Source: Arion vulgaris (lineage: Eukaryota; Mollusca; Gastropoda; Stylommatophora; Arionidae). Taken from it: a stretch of DNA of 64,000 nucleotides. The stretch spans positions 43,979,398-44,043,397 of the forward strand of contig CM036756.1 in the NCBI GenBank assembly GCA_020796225.1, written 5' to 3'. Below, one piece after another: positions 12,201 to 20,990 of this stretch (positions within the stretch are counted from its first letter, which is position 1; the number at the start of each line of letters is the position of its first letter). The notes under the pieces are model-generated. The model saw only the letters and a list, made by a program, of their open reading frames with translations. It was not told where the DNA came from and did no database searches. Both the position numbers and the translations under genes were made by a program.

Positions 12201-15200
12201 AGGTTGGCTGGGGACAACAAAAGGCTAATGGAGAGCGAACCCAGTAAACACTGGTTGAAATCGGACACTTCACCGAAGGATAAGCACTAGAGCTCCAAAT
12301 GGTACTGAACATGTGATATAAAATTGCGTTCTTGGCAAAGGCTGTGTATATATCACAATTAGAATGATAAACATGGCCGACAAAACGATCGCAGAGAGAA
12401 ATTTACCTAATTTGTCAGCATTAGGGAGACTCGGTGTAAATAGATTTCATTGTTTATCCAAGAGTAGTTTCTTTGTTGGTTTGTTATTCTCCCGTCCCGA
12501 GCCATCTACTTTCACTAACTCTTAGTATGTCTATTCTGTTAAGCATTTCAATGGCTATATGAGTAGTCATGCCTGTTTCATACATTCTTCTGACATTCAT
12601 GAAGACATGCTGTGATATAGTCGTGAGTGTCAAGAGGGGTGCTGTCCCGTAGTTATTCACCCTGTGCTTCATCACTGACAGTTATTCCAGCAGGTCTCTA
12701 TGGTTAAGTCACTGTCTTGCGTTCCGAAGGTTGAAGGTTCGAATCTGGACCGCATCGTTCTGTTCTCAGGTTAATTTTTCAAGACATCCCTAGGATTGTT
12801 GCCGGAGCTATGGAAATCGTGCTTTGTGCAATACTCTCGACAGGTGGCCTACCATTTCTGAGGAGAGGGATTGAGCAATATGGGGTAAAACCTGGTGCAA
12901 TGAAGTCAATCCTTTGGCTTTAGACAGTTATTTCATTCCCTACCCCACCCTAGCATCCAGATCTTCATGAGCAGTTTGGATTGCTTCTGTCTCTGTTTGC
13001 TTTTTGACAGGGTGAGAGTCGTCTGCCATCTTTTATGACATGCCTTCATAGGAGACAGTAGTTCTATTCTTTGCTACCCTGAATCCACACAGAGGTAGTC
13101 TAAGGGCTACCACACGTTTTAAAGTGTTGGGAGCATATATAATTATGTAAAATAAGAAATTAAGATACTGATGTACGTTAACTTCTTGCTGAATGCATAC
13201 CTGATTTTCACTGGTTGGTGGCATATTATTCTGTCTTATACATTCAGCCTCTGCCCATCTACAAACAGCGGAGAACAGCTTACACTCTCTGATACCTAAA
13301 GTGTCCCTCTCCAGGACAACGCACAATGTATCCAGATCGATATCTGTAAATCCATCAGCAGCTAGAGCTTCTGAAGTGTTCTTGTCAATCGTTTCCAAAC
13401 ATAAAGCTGCAAGTTGTGGTTCATCAAACAAGCGAGCTTGAGTGAGAAGCATGAAAGCATTATCAGGACTCAGATTTCGTTTCAGAAATTCTACACAAGC
13501 TCGTTCTAAAGCAGGAACAGCATATTTCTTGGCAGTGTAAAGCGTGGTCATTACAGTCTCTGGTCCTATCTGCACTTCATCTGTGTACAGAAATCTCAAC
13601 AGAGCTGTGAATGCTGCCGGCTCAACATCTGGGATTTCAATAATGCTGTCTGATGTTGCCAAGTGACCATTGAACAGGGCATCAAAAACAGCACTGCCAA
13701 TAGATAAAATGAACTTGTGGGCTGATATGATTTGTTGAGCTGGATGTTTACCAACCTGTTTAAAATTAGATAAATAAAAAAAATTAGCAACTCACCTGAG
13801 AAAATAAATAACTGAACAATCTTAAGATATGACTATTTCAAATTTTTTGATCATGAAACCGCCCATGTGTTGCCGGGGCTTGCAAGAGGATCAAAGAATA
13901 GTAACATTGCGACCTACAAGGCATGTCATAAAGGCGACTGAGGTAGGGGCCTAGGGAAGCTACCCTAGTAAATAAAAACGTTGCAGAAATTGAATGTGCT
14001 GGCCTACTTGTAGGCGCATAACTGGCACAACATACAATCGCTCTTAGGCTTAGATCACAATAATTAACAAGAGTGGTTTTAACAAGGTTGATAAACGATT
14101 AAGAAGGACATGAAAAGAAAACCATTGATAACTAGGTGCAGATACAAAATATTTAGCAGCATGGTGATTAGTATTTAAATTTGTCTATCACTAAATGAGA
14201 CTATGGAATTTTTGTAGATCATGAAACCAAGAAATAGATGCAAATGGAATTTTGTAAATTATGAAACCAAGAAGTAGATGCAAGATGGAATTTTGTAAAT
14301 TATGAAACCAAGAAGTAGATGCAAGATTGAATTTTACAAATTATGAAACCAAGAAGTAGATATGACTGAATTTTGTAGTCTCAACTGGGTACCAGAGTAA
14401 CAATGAAAAGTAAACTTTAAAGACAACTGGAATGATGTTGGCCACATTACTCATTGTATGCTGTTGGTCAAAGAAAATATAAAGCATTCTAATATACTTT
14501 ATTGTATGAAAACAGGTTCTTTCTCTTTAAAAAAATAATTTCCCAGTAGAACTGAGAAACATTGAAGGATTTGTTCTATCATTTCTAGGCTAGGTTCTCA
14601 AGTCTTTCTCACTAATTCTAAGCTTTCTGTGTCGAAGTGTGTTAAACCCTTCTTTGTTATAATAGGAACTTGAAGCCTGTATTTAAATTGCAATTTCTTG
14701 CAAGAAATCTTTGCCAAAAGATTAGCATGTTCTTAGTAATGATTTCGATTGACATTATTGGTCATTGAACTAACCTCAGCCTATACACACCCATAGGTGC
14801 TCAATGTTTGCCTGCAGACTTTCAAGGGAATGCATTCTGATAGCTCATGTAGCTTTCTGACATTATGTAGCAGTTAACCCCCCTGCAAGTCTTGAAAACA
14901 AAAGTGGTTAGTGCACCTTCTTAGATGGGTGATCTTGATTCAAATTTTTAGTTGGAAGGTAATTTTCCAATCGCAAATAGCTCTCAGGTTGATCCAGTCT
15001 TACCTGGGTACCAGAGAAGCACTGTGAAGTAAAGGTGGCCATCATCGTGTTGACCACATCATCCATTGTTTGCCATTGGTCAATAAAAAATATGAACCTA
15101 ACACAGATTTCCAAATGTACCACATGGTATGAAAATATGTTCTTTACTTACTTAACCTTTCCCCTGTACAACACACATGTGTTCTATTTTACTATATGCT

Positions 15201-16547
15201 TAGCAGCTTGTCCCTATGTGATTTTCAGGGTAGCAAAGAATAGAAGCAATGTCTCCTTTCAACACAGGACATAAAAGACAACTGAGGTGGGTTGTAGGAC
15301 CAGCAACCTCACACTGTTCAAAAAAAGCTACAGAAACTAACCCAAACTGTTCAATCAAATTAAGTGGAAATGTGTTTGTCTCTTCGTTATGTGCCCGTGG
15401 GCATGGTGAGGACTGATGATTGCATGCAGTGGTAATAACTTTTTTTAAACAAAAAGCCCAGGATCCATATGTGGAAATAAAAATACCATATATGCTTTCA
15501 AGTTACCCATAGCAAACAATGTTTAAGTAATAAAAGTTGGGACAGAACCTTGCTTGAATTACATTGAGAAACAAAGAATGAAGTAATGCGGCCATTTAAT
15601 ATAAATGGAACCAAACTCCACTGTATAATCTTCTACAACAGGAAAGAAAGCAAAAGAATGACCATGAAAAAGATGGTTAGATGGCATAATCCTGTCACAA
15701 AGCAAAAATAACTTTCCCCCAAGACACTAGAGCAGCTGCAGTCAAAAACAAACAAAAACATGATACTGGGCAACAACCGGTAAAGTGTGACAACAAAAGA
15801 AGAAATAATATATTTAAGTAACAAACTTTTACCTTAAACTGGATATCTGTCATTGTGCCAGTGGTGTACAGAAATGTCAGTCGGTCCTTCACAACTGTTT
15901 TCGTGGCCTGCCAGTTAAATACAGCCTGTCCATGGTTTTGTGGAGGAGATGCTCCTAAAGGTGATAGAGGTTGGAAGAAGACCTGTCCACTTGGCACAAA
16001 GTCTGTATCACCTCCTCCACTATCACTCTTGGTTGAGTTAGCACTGCATGTACCAGCATGTAGTCCACTGCTACCCAGGCCTGGACCCATGCAACTGTTA
16101 CATATCAAAGTTGGAAAGTTTACTAGAAAATCTGTAGTAGAGGAAGAAGCCATTGTTTCTCGCTTACTGTTATGAACATAAAACTGTGAGGATGAAGCTG
16201 ACAGTGTTCCTGTACTGGATGCTTTGACCACAGAATTGACTGGTGAATTAATGGATATAGCTCCATTTGCTGTACCCACACCATTCAGAGAATGCCGATG
16301 ACCACGAGGTAATGGAATAGATTGTGGTGAAGTTACTTGCTCCCACACGGTGGCACGCAAAATGACTATAATCATGAGTTGGAGAGCTTGGTTGAGAATT
16401 GTGTGAACACCCGGTTGTTCCACTAGCACTCAAAGTTTGAGCTTGGCTTGAAGAAGACTGATTACTTGGCTGTTGATTACTTGCTTTTATATTTGAGAAC
16501 TGCTTGTTTTTAGCTTGACCATCCTTTTTATTGTTTTCCCCATCCAT
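3096..16547 (-). CDS. BTBD2: BTB-BACK-PHR domain protein, BTBD1/BTBD2 orthologue (six coding exons)
   Basis: Exons on the minus strand in order: 16547-15833, 13755-13201, 11566-11305, 8143-8056, 5541-5395, 3254-3096. The product is about 640 residues: a Ser/Gln/Asn-rich N-terminus, then BTB, BACK and a C-terminal PHR domain. Diagnostic strings are [60 protein letters not shown] and the ending [19 protein letters not shown]. These match vertebrate BTBD2/BTBD1 closely, including the extreme C-terminus. Known family role: BTBD1/2 are cytoplasmic BTB proteins that bind DNA topoisomerase I and are thought to act as Cullin-3 adaptors. All internal borders are GT/AG. Two single-base problems exist: exon 1 is open in two frames that must be joined by a 1-nt shift near 16350-16430, and the exon 2/exon 3 join is one base short. 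I think these are assembly errors or a micro-exon, because every domain is otherwise intact. Introns hold many SINE and LINE pieces. Confidence 0.95.
3898..4128 (+). repeat. S2 retroposon, full length
   Basis: 231 bp with a small internal deletion, flanked by ATCATATCCCAT at 3886-3897 and 4129-4140 (12-bp exact duplication). It lies in the intron between BTBD2 exons 5 and 6. Confidence 0.9.
5086..5330 (-). repeat. S7 tRNA-derived SINE
   Basis: Plus strand CCATGAGGTATATTAGGTAA, AATGGGTGATGTGGTCTTTA, AATTAAGGCTGGGTCGACCT, the reverse of the SINE. The tRNA-like head (TAGTGGTTAG type) is at the right end. It lies about 65 bp from BTBD2 exon 5. Confidence 0.82.
5395..5541 (-). CDS. BTBD2: BTBD2-like exon 5 (PHR domain)
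   Basis: 147 nt, phase 0 to phase 0, acceptor CACCAG|ATTATT, donor CTTAAG|gtcagt. It encodes [20 protein letters not shown], then [19 protein letters not shown] and ACATLK. This is the conserved central PHR sheet. A tRNA-derived SINE (S7) begins about 65 bp beyond the donor. Confidence 0.96.
5655..6150 (-). mobile_element. D-type 3' end with downstream repeat M
   Basis: 5915-6150 is the D/LINE tail in reverse (CGCTTAGACTGATATACCAG; GAGCTCTGGTGCTTATCCTT). 5655-5910 is a further repeat (M) also seen at 18284-18520 and 43373-43470, each time near a D tail, so M is probably part of a longer 3' UTR. Confidence 0.65.
6240..7133 (+). pseudogene. LA LINE: reverse transcriptase end and 3' tail
   Basis: [20 protein letters not shown] holds the FADD catalytic box. 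It is followed by [38 protein letters not shown] and [13 protein letters not shown]. The 3' UTR ends CACTGGGCAACAACCCGGTA then GACAAAGAAGAAGAA. Two frame breaks. Confidence 0.85.
7182..7511 (-). repeat. S4 tRNA-derived SINE, full length
   Basis: 330 bp, exact 11-bp duplication AAAAATTTATG at 7171-7181 and 7512-7522. On the minus strand the head holds TAGTAGCTCGGCCTGCTAGC and the perfect B box GGGTTCGAACC. The 3' end is A-rich. It matches 57056-57393 closely. Confidence 0.92.
7560..8005 (+). pseudogene. LC LINE 3' end
   Basis: [20 protein letters not shown], then [20 protein letters not shown] and a C-terminus near GAGAAATTGTTTGTGGGCTC. Same family as 16733-17060 and 31945-32195. Confidence 0.78.
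8056..8143 (-). CDS. BTBD2: BTBD2-like exon 4 (PHR domain)
   Basis: 88 nt. The acceptor CTTAAAG|A completes an Arg codon begun in exon 3. The exon encodes [20 protein letters not shown] followed by PTEYVVNIQ and ends at CAG|gtaagt, phase 0. [12 protein letters not shown] is the signature of the PHR fold in BTBD1/2/3/6. A degraded LC-type LINE 3' end lies directly beside it (7560-8005). Confidence 0.95.
8180..8775 (+). pseudogene. LB LINE C-terminal fragment
   Basis: [17 protein letters not shown] block with frame breaks, then [40 protein letters not shown] and [11 protein letters not shown]. The 3' end is near CAATCAGATCTGAC. In the BTBD2 intron before exon 4. Confidence 0.82.
9590..10520 (+). 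pseudogene. mariner-type transposase remnant, split by a retroelement
   Basis: The left part ends [14 protein letters not shown], the first catalytic Asp block of mariner transposases. The right part (from about 10118) reads [32 protein letters not shown] and QHDNA, the central mariner region. Stops and frame breaks are frequent. The gap 9745-10118 holds a minus-strand RNase H retroelement piece. Dead element in the BTBD2 intron between exons 3 and 4. Confidence 0.82.
9745..10118 (-). pseudogene. R retroelement fragment inserted in mariner
   Basis: The minus strand reads [28 protein letters not shown] and, further on, [12 protein letters not shown] and [17 protein letters not shown] sequence. 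Mariner coding sequence flanks it on both sides. Confidence 0.8.
11000..11180 (+). repeat. S4 SINE, old copy
   Basis: Shares ATGTCCGGCATTTGTGAGTC, CGTGAGTACTCTGAAGTCGG and GAGCACATTGCACACTGG with the S4 family. The B box is lost. It lies in the BTBD2 intron upstream of exon 3. Confidence 0.7.
11305..11566 (-). CDS. BTBD2: BTBD2-like exon 3 (end of BACK, start of PHR)
   Basis: Acceptor TTATCAG|CTACTG and donor ATAAG|gtatat. It encodes [20 protein letters not shown], then [25 protein letters not shown] and [13 protein letters not shown]. The exon needs one base from exon 2 to be in frame, but exon 2 ends in phase 0. One nucleotide is therefore missing at this join, or a small 3n+1 exon lies between 11567 and 13200 that I did not find. 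Confidence 0.94.
11890..12320 (+). mobile_element. D element, middle to 3' part
   Basis: CACCGGTGGGCAAGCG, GAGAACTACTGCTGCCTTGT, GGACGGCAGGAAAACCAAGT, AACCCAGTAAACACTGG. It lacks the last LINE tail. Confidence 0.72.
12680..12925 (+). repeat. S5 tRNA-derived SINE
   Basis: Head TCTATGGTTAAGTCACTGTC, B box AAGGTTCGAATCTGG, end GGTGCAATGAAGTCAATCC. Same family as 48403-48654. Confidence 0.85.
13201..13755 (-). CDS. BTBD2: BTBD2-like exon 2 (BTB core and BACK)
   Basis: 555 nt, phase 0 at both ends (AAACAG|GTTGG to AATCAG|gtatgc), 185 codons. It carries the rest of the BTB fold ([60 protein letters not shown]) and most of the BACK helices ([29 protein letters not shown]). The sequence is nearly collinear with vertebrate BTBD2 without gaps. 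It ends PPTSENQ, where the vertebrate protein reads TPEN and continues with basic residues. Confidence 0.96.
13858..14105 (+). repeat. S1 retroposon in BTBD2 intron
   Basis: About 248 bp: CATGTGTTGCCGGGGC start, middle block CTACCCTAGTAAATAAAAA, core CTACTTGTAGGCGCATAACT, end GTTTTAACAAGGTTGATAAA. It has lost the GAA tail. The clean 42-bp minisatellite follows about 100 bp later. Confidence 0.85.
14205..14372 (+). repeat. 42-bp minisatellite, four units
   Basis: The unit ATGAAACCAAGAAGTAGATG plus CAAGATGGAATTTTGTAAATT occurs four times with small changes. In the first BTBD2 intron. Confidence 0.88.
14890..15150 (+). repeat. S7 SINE, sense copy
   Basis: Head AAAGTGGTTAGTGCACCTTC, then CAGGTTGATCCAGTCTTACC, GTGTTGACCACATCATCCAT and CACATGGTATGAAAATATG. 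Gives the orientation of the family. A second sense fragment lies at 14375-14525. Confidence 0.8.
15210..15305 (+). repeat. Diverged S1 fragment
   Basis: GTAGCAAAGAATAGAAGCAA, then ACATAAAAGACAACTGAGG resembles the S1 middle block. Old and partial. Similar weak remnants in the opposite sense lie at 13055-13130 and 11190-11240. Confidence 0.5.
15537..15810 (+). pseudogene. LA LINE 3' end
   Basis: Nearly the same as 6858-7130: ACCTTGCTTGAATTACATTG, then GATACTGGGCAACAACCGGT and ACAAAAGAAGAA. It lies at the donor end of the first BTBD2 intron. Confidence 0.82.
15833..16547 (-). CDS. BTBD2: BTBD2-like exon 1 (N-terminus and start of BTB)
   Basis: The ATG at 16547-16545 begins [11 protein letters not shown]. 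The first 65 or so codons are rich in Ser, Gln and Asn. From about 16350 the coding signal moves to another frame ([14 protein letters not shown]), continues through Ser/Gly-rich sequence to [17 protein letters not shown] and ends MTDIQFK at the donor AAG|gtaaaa. The stretch NWQATK is a BTBD2 hallmark just before the BTB fold. The exon is 715 nt, one more than a multiple of three, which fits one inserted base. An acceptor-like CTCTCTAG near 16612 suggests a 5' UTR intron just upstream. Confidence 0.85.
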
Positions 16548-16732
16548 TGTCAATTACATCAAATGATGCATATACTGATAGTACACAGTAGTAGGTCTAC
16601 ATCAGAATTGTGCCCTAGAGAGTAAAACAAAGAATATTCTAGCAGGAAACAAATTACAGTAATATTTATTTTTAAACCATAAATAAAGGATTACTCTTTT
16701 CCGCATTTAAAATCCACTAACTTGTAACTATA

Positions 16733-17060
16733 ATAATAATTCCTCTCGTACTGTTATATATTACATAGGGCCTGCAAGTAATTTCTCCATACCGCTCTAT
16801 CCTGGGCAACTCGCTCAATCTCCTCCATGGAACTGAGACCGATATTTCTTGCCTCTCTCAGCAAAGTTCATTTCAGGGTCTCCTTAGGTTGTCCTCTCTT
16901 TCTTGAACCCTCTGCATCCCACTTCAATGCCTGCTTTTATATTCTTTGATCATTTGTTCTCAAGGTGTGTCCAACATATCTCTATCTTCTTCTTATAACA
17001 GTTGTTACTGGTGGTTGACCAGACATTTCTCTGATTTCATCACTTCTGAATTCGTTCCAT
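16733..17060 (-). pseudogene. LC LINE 3' end near BTBD2 5' end
   Basis: The minus strand gives RKRGQPKETLK-type sequence, SMEEIERVAQDRAVWRN and YLQALCN. (ATT)n tail at 16730. It lies only 180 bp upstream of the BTBD2 start codon, in the presumed 5' UTR intron or promoter region. Confidence 0.78.
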
Positions 17061-17064
17061 TTTA

Positions 17065-17975
17065 TGTTCATTATTTTTACTTGTAACTATACAACATGTA
17101 ACACTGCTGAGTTTAGTAACTAAGTTAAACTACTATCTGACATTTTTTATAATATAAATTTTCGAAATGACTGCACCTACAACAATATTTTACAATGTCA
17201 ATAAATAGACACGTTGATGTTGTTGACATCCAGTCAATCAAATGGTCATATCTGATCGTAACACAAGTATAAGGAGTAAATGGCTACTATAAATAACATT
17301 AACTGTGGCCACTGTGGGATAACTGTCCGTTTAGTAATTTAGTATTTAACTTTGACCATCAAACGATATGAATGTTACCAGATTCGAAAGTTATCATATT
17401 ATGAACTTTCCAGTGTGATGATTACAGATTAACTCAGTGATAGTAACTTAGTAAGTAATACTAATAAATACGACGACGACTGTTCTGAGTTCTCTGCTTC
17501 GTTCTTGACCTGAAATTAAGAGGGCATGAAGTGAACTCCGAACTATGAAGTGAACTTGGTTTTGAGTTCAGAACTACCGATGATGATCATCTAAAATATA
17601 TTCCTATAAAACTTAAACTAATCCATTTTATTTTAAAATAAATAATTATTCGCGTGGTCAGGTCCATTGATTTGAATTCATTGTGATTGATACTTGTTAA
17701 CATTCATTTTCATACTACCATATACTAGTGAAGTTAGTACTGTTGTGCACACCGACATTTAAACAACAATTTTAGTGATAACTTTCTTAATTGTTTCAGT
17801 ATTTCTCACTGTCGATCAACAATTACATTTTACACACATTCACAAGGTAGATCCAGCAGGCGTCCTTTCGCCTACGCATGGATCCCATCCCACAAATCTC
17901 ATTTCGGCTGCGACTCTGCACGTGTATTTTGATAACGGAGATGAGTTCATACGGAAGATACTCTTTGGAAAATAG
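17065..17975. other. Region upstream of BTBD2; no coding feature
   Basis: It probably contains the BTBD2 5' UTR exon and promoter, but I saw no clear TATA or initiator. A 66-codon open frame at 17775-17975 has no recognised motif. Confidence 0.4.
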
Positions 17976-17989
17976 TTAACCTTCGGAAT

Positions 17990-18052
17990 CTCTTCTTCTT
18001 CTTCTTCTTTTGTCGTCACACTGCTACCGGGTTGTTGCCAGTGTCGTGGTTT
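17990..18052 (-). mobile_element. LA LINE, 63-bp 5'-truncated copy
   Basis: Only the last 63 bp: (GAA)n tail at the left, then TGTCGTCACACTGCTACCGG on the plus strand. Exact 11-bp duplication ACCTTCGGAAT at 17979-17989 and 18053-18063, which proves target-primed insertion and marks the true 3' end. Confidence 0.92.
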
Positions 18053-18283
18053 ACCTTCGGAATTGAACCAGAAATGAATAGATTGATGTGCCACCTCAGT
18101 TTCAGACTGCTTTCACAGTTACTACATCAATTAAGACAAACTGTGAACAAAATAATCCATCACTAATTAACGTGGAGGTTGAGGCCCTCGTGAATGACAA
18201 TATCAATGATTCAGATCAGAGCCAATTATAAACTTATCTAGAGTTGGCTGTGTTCAGATGTAGTTATTTATATTTATTCGGAT

Positions 18284-18520
18284 GTAGAAATTTGTCTATA
18301 TATTCAATGCTGTCTCTTGTATAAACTTCACTGTCATTTGTATCTGACATAGAGGTCCATGCAGTTTTATGTAGAGTGTTGTTTCGTTAGGCCAGTGAGT
18401 TTGCCTCAGTATATCATATTCGGGCAATCTGGTGTGCCTGTTCACATGTACATGGCTAAATTGCCAATCTTGAATTTTGTCTACATGTGGCTGCGGAGTC
18501 GATTGTGTCCTGTTCTAAGA
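18284..18520 (-). repeat. Repeat M copy
   Basis: Shares GTCTATATATTCAATGCTGT and CCTCAGTATATCATATTCGG with 5655-5910. A shorter copy lies at 43373-43470. Confidence 0.65.
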
Positions 18521-18603
18521 AGCAGAATGACAACTTATTTTAATCTACTCATATTATAGTAGTCGTCTTGTGTTGGTATTTGTGGCTTTATGATTGCTTT
18601 AAT

Positions 18604-19569
18604 CAGTGGCGGCTCGTGTCATTTTTTGTGGTGGGGCCCGCAAAATTTGGGTTTTGGAGTACACTACTTATTGTCTATTCAAGTTATTACCCTCTCTCTC
18701 TTCTTTATTTCTCTCTCTCTCTCAGAGTCTTGACTGATGTACCAGTTTCCCAATAAATTCTGCTTTCATGTGAAATCTGATTCCTGCAACCTTAGCATGG
18801 GCGTATTTCGTCACATCTTTATCGCCATTTGGAGCTCTGGTTTTGTTATTTAGTACTATTATTTTCTATAATTTTATACTATTTTTATATAAAATTGGGG
18901 ATTCAATCGATAATTAAACGGATTATTTGAGCTAGTTCTCGTTTATCTAGGAAGTAGTTTGGCTACGTAAGAATGAATATATCTTCCGGTGAATGAAAAT
19001 GACATTGTTTTGGCAATATCATTGCAATAGCGATCAAGGTCAGAGGTCTAATGTTACATCTTATGTAGGAACTTGTAATAGCCAGACATAGTGCACAGAC
19101 AATGCTTCAAGTATTAAAGGCAAAAAGATGAGCTTCAGTATATATACTGTTTTTAATAAGAGATATTATATAAATAACAAGATTGTTATATTATTCTGAT
19201 ATAATATTTATATTTTAGTGTTATATATTCAACTACTTTCAAATCTAATCAGTGTTAAGTTAAAAGTAATAATTACGAACAAATAATTTCTAAAGTAATA
19301 AGTACACGTTAATTCTTTTTGGTTTGGTAGGACCGGTTCTTACTGGCCCCTAATAACCAGGGGTGTATACTGATTAGGAGTAAAAGATTATGAATTTCAA
19401 ATTTCAGACTGTATGATATTTTAGCGTTATATATCAATTTTCAAAGATAATCAGTATCTCGTTGAAAGTAATAATTATGAACAAATAATGTCTAAAATAA
19501 TAAGTACAGGTTACTCAATATTTTTGGTGGGGCCGGGCCCCACTGGCCCTTAATGACGAACCGCTCCTG
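18604..19569. mobile_element. Non-autonomous hAT-like DNA transposon
   Basis: 966 bp beginning CAGTGGCGGCTCGTG and ending in the imperfect inverse (CACGAACCG-type, ...ACCGCTCCTG). It is flanked by an exact 8-bp duplication GCTTTAAT at 18596-18603 and 19570-19577. CAG...CTG ends plus 8-bp duplications are hAT hallmarks. No transposase is present. Two diverged copies of a roughly 165-bp subterminal segment lie at 19200-19370 and 19405-19565. A truncated D-type LINE tail sits inside at 18707-18840. Confidence 0.85.
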
Positions 19570-19609
19570 GCTTTAATCATCCTTTTCTTTTGGTGGTAGA
19601 CAACTGGCA

Positions 19610-19725
19610 CATCCGGTTGCTATTCTGCAACACCTTCCTTTGCTAGTCGGTCTGCTGTTTCATTTCCTGGTATTCCACAGTGAGATGGTATCCACTGCAA
19701 GACGTCCTTGCTTCTGCTTCCACAA
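19610..19725 (-). pseudogene. RNase H fragment of an I-type LINE
   Basis: DVLQWIPSHCGIPGNETADR then LAKEG on the minus strand, the last RNase H block (His and Asp catalytic residues). 40 bp right of the hAT element. Confidence 0.8.
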
Positions 19726-19779
19726 TTTAGACAGTAGGGTCTATAGATCTGGCAATTTTCTGAACTGGAGTGCTGATTT

Positions 19780-20290
19780 TGCAAAAGAGGTGGTGAAATG
19801 GTTGGCACCCCATGACTACTCTCGTGTTTTCATACTCAGTGACTCCATGAGCTTGATACGTAAAATCGAATCAAGAATGGTGAGACGAAACTGGGTGTAG
19901 GTGCTGGTACAGACACTGGTACAGATAAGAGAAATCACCCTCATTTTTGTCACTGGACACGCAGATGTCAGTGGTAATGAACGAGCTGATAGATTGGCTG
20001 GCATGACTAAAATATCAAAGGGAGCTGCAATGGATCGAAATGACATTCTTAATGCGCTGAGAGAGTCTTTCCGAACAGAGGAGTTTCAGGGTTGTGAATC
20101 CTACTCGCTGACCAAATTGCGAGAGATGGGTGTTGATATTGATGGAGCTCGAAAATAACGGCATACCAAATATGCAAAGAGATTGATTAATCAACATCGA
20201 ACTGGCGTATTGGGCCGCTGGACGCTGATGGATTTGTTGCGGCGGAGATCGGAGCACATATGAACATGTCCAGAGTGCTATGATGATAGT
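19780..20290 (+). pseudogene. R retroelement: RNase H and C-terminal domain
   Basis: VFILSDSMSLIRKI (catalytic Asp block), LIFVTGHADVSGNERADRLA (His/Asp block), then AMDRNDILNALRESF, KYAKRLINQHRTGVLGRWTL and a CPEC end. Similar pieces lie at 9745-10118, 20595-20800, 32420-32690, 35430-36345 and 62975-63720. The RT part is not seen in any of them. Confidence 0.8.
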
Positions 20291-20302
20291 CATCATTTAA
20301 CT

Positions 20303-20554
20303 TCTTCTTCTTCTTTGCGTTCGTTCTTTACGACAATTTTAATCACTCTTTGTGATATGATTTGATCTTTGCCAAGAACGTGTATACCTTGCACATTGGT
20401 TTGGTAGGCCTCTAAACGCATAGACCTACACGTTTAGGACATGTGCATCCGATTTCAGCCAAACCTCATTAGTCGCCTCTTACGACATGCGTGGCAGGTA
20501 ACAGTGGTTCTATTCTTTACACCCCAAATTTGGGCCCCGGTAACCACTCGGGCG
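20303..20554 (-). repeat. S2 retroposon, full length, nested in RNase H retroelement
   Basis: 252 bp with duplication ATCATTTAACT at 20292-20302 and 20555-20565. The tail appears on this strand as CTTCTTCTTCTTTGCG. The insertion interrupts the 3' part of the RNase H element at 19780-20290. Confidence 0.9.
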
Positions 20555-20594
20555 ATCATTTAACTGATAACTGGTTACTAAACCGACGTCTATC

Positions 20595-20800
20595 ATTCCA
20601 TGCAGATCCGTAGGAGCTCATTCTACCACACCAGCAGTTGAAATATATGCACGCTAATGGTTTCAATGACTGACTGATTAAACATACTGCACTTCACGTA
20701 CCAGTTCTGCTCGTGCAACACGTAATTCCAAGTTTTTAAAAAGGCTGTATAGATTCGTCTTGGATTGCCATATTTTTATCCAACAAACGGATGCTGAGCA
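20595..20800 (-). pseudogene. R retroelement C-terminal fragment
   Basis: CCGTAGGAGCTCATTC..., TGATTAAACATACTGC and CAGTTCTGCTCGTGCAAC are collinear with 62990-63150 in reverse coding sense. It faces the plus-strand copy at 19780. Confidence 0.65.
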
Positions 20801-20990
20801 ACCGCAATAAAAATAATAAAAACAACTGTCGTTACTGCTGTAATACCGCTTTTTATGACAGGGTAGGACAGAAGGAATATGTGCCTAGGGAAGTTAATGA
20901 TCACATGACTAGCGCAGTCGCCACGAAACTGTTCAGTTTATGATTTTTCTTTACGCCCCCGACAGAACAAAACTTATTGGCCTTACTGGG
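20795..20990 (-). repeat. S6 SINE
   Basis: Minus-strand copy: the tail appears as AAAAACAACTGTCGTTACTG and the head as GGGATTGAACCCGTGTCTGG (complement of a B box). It abuts the 5' UTR of the LINE at 20990. Confidence 0.8.

Noticed and set aside
16086..16175. Open frame on the plus strand opposite BTBD2 exon 1 (106 codons from 15855)
   Set aside because: It is a shadow of the coding exon on the other strand.
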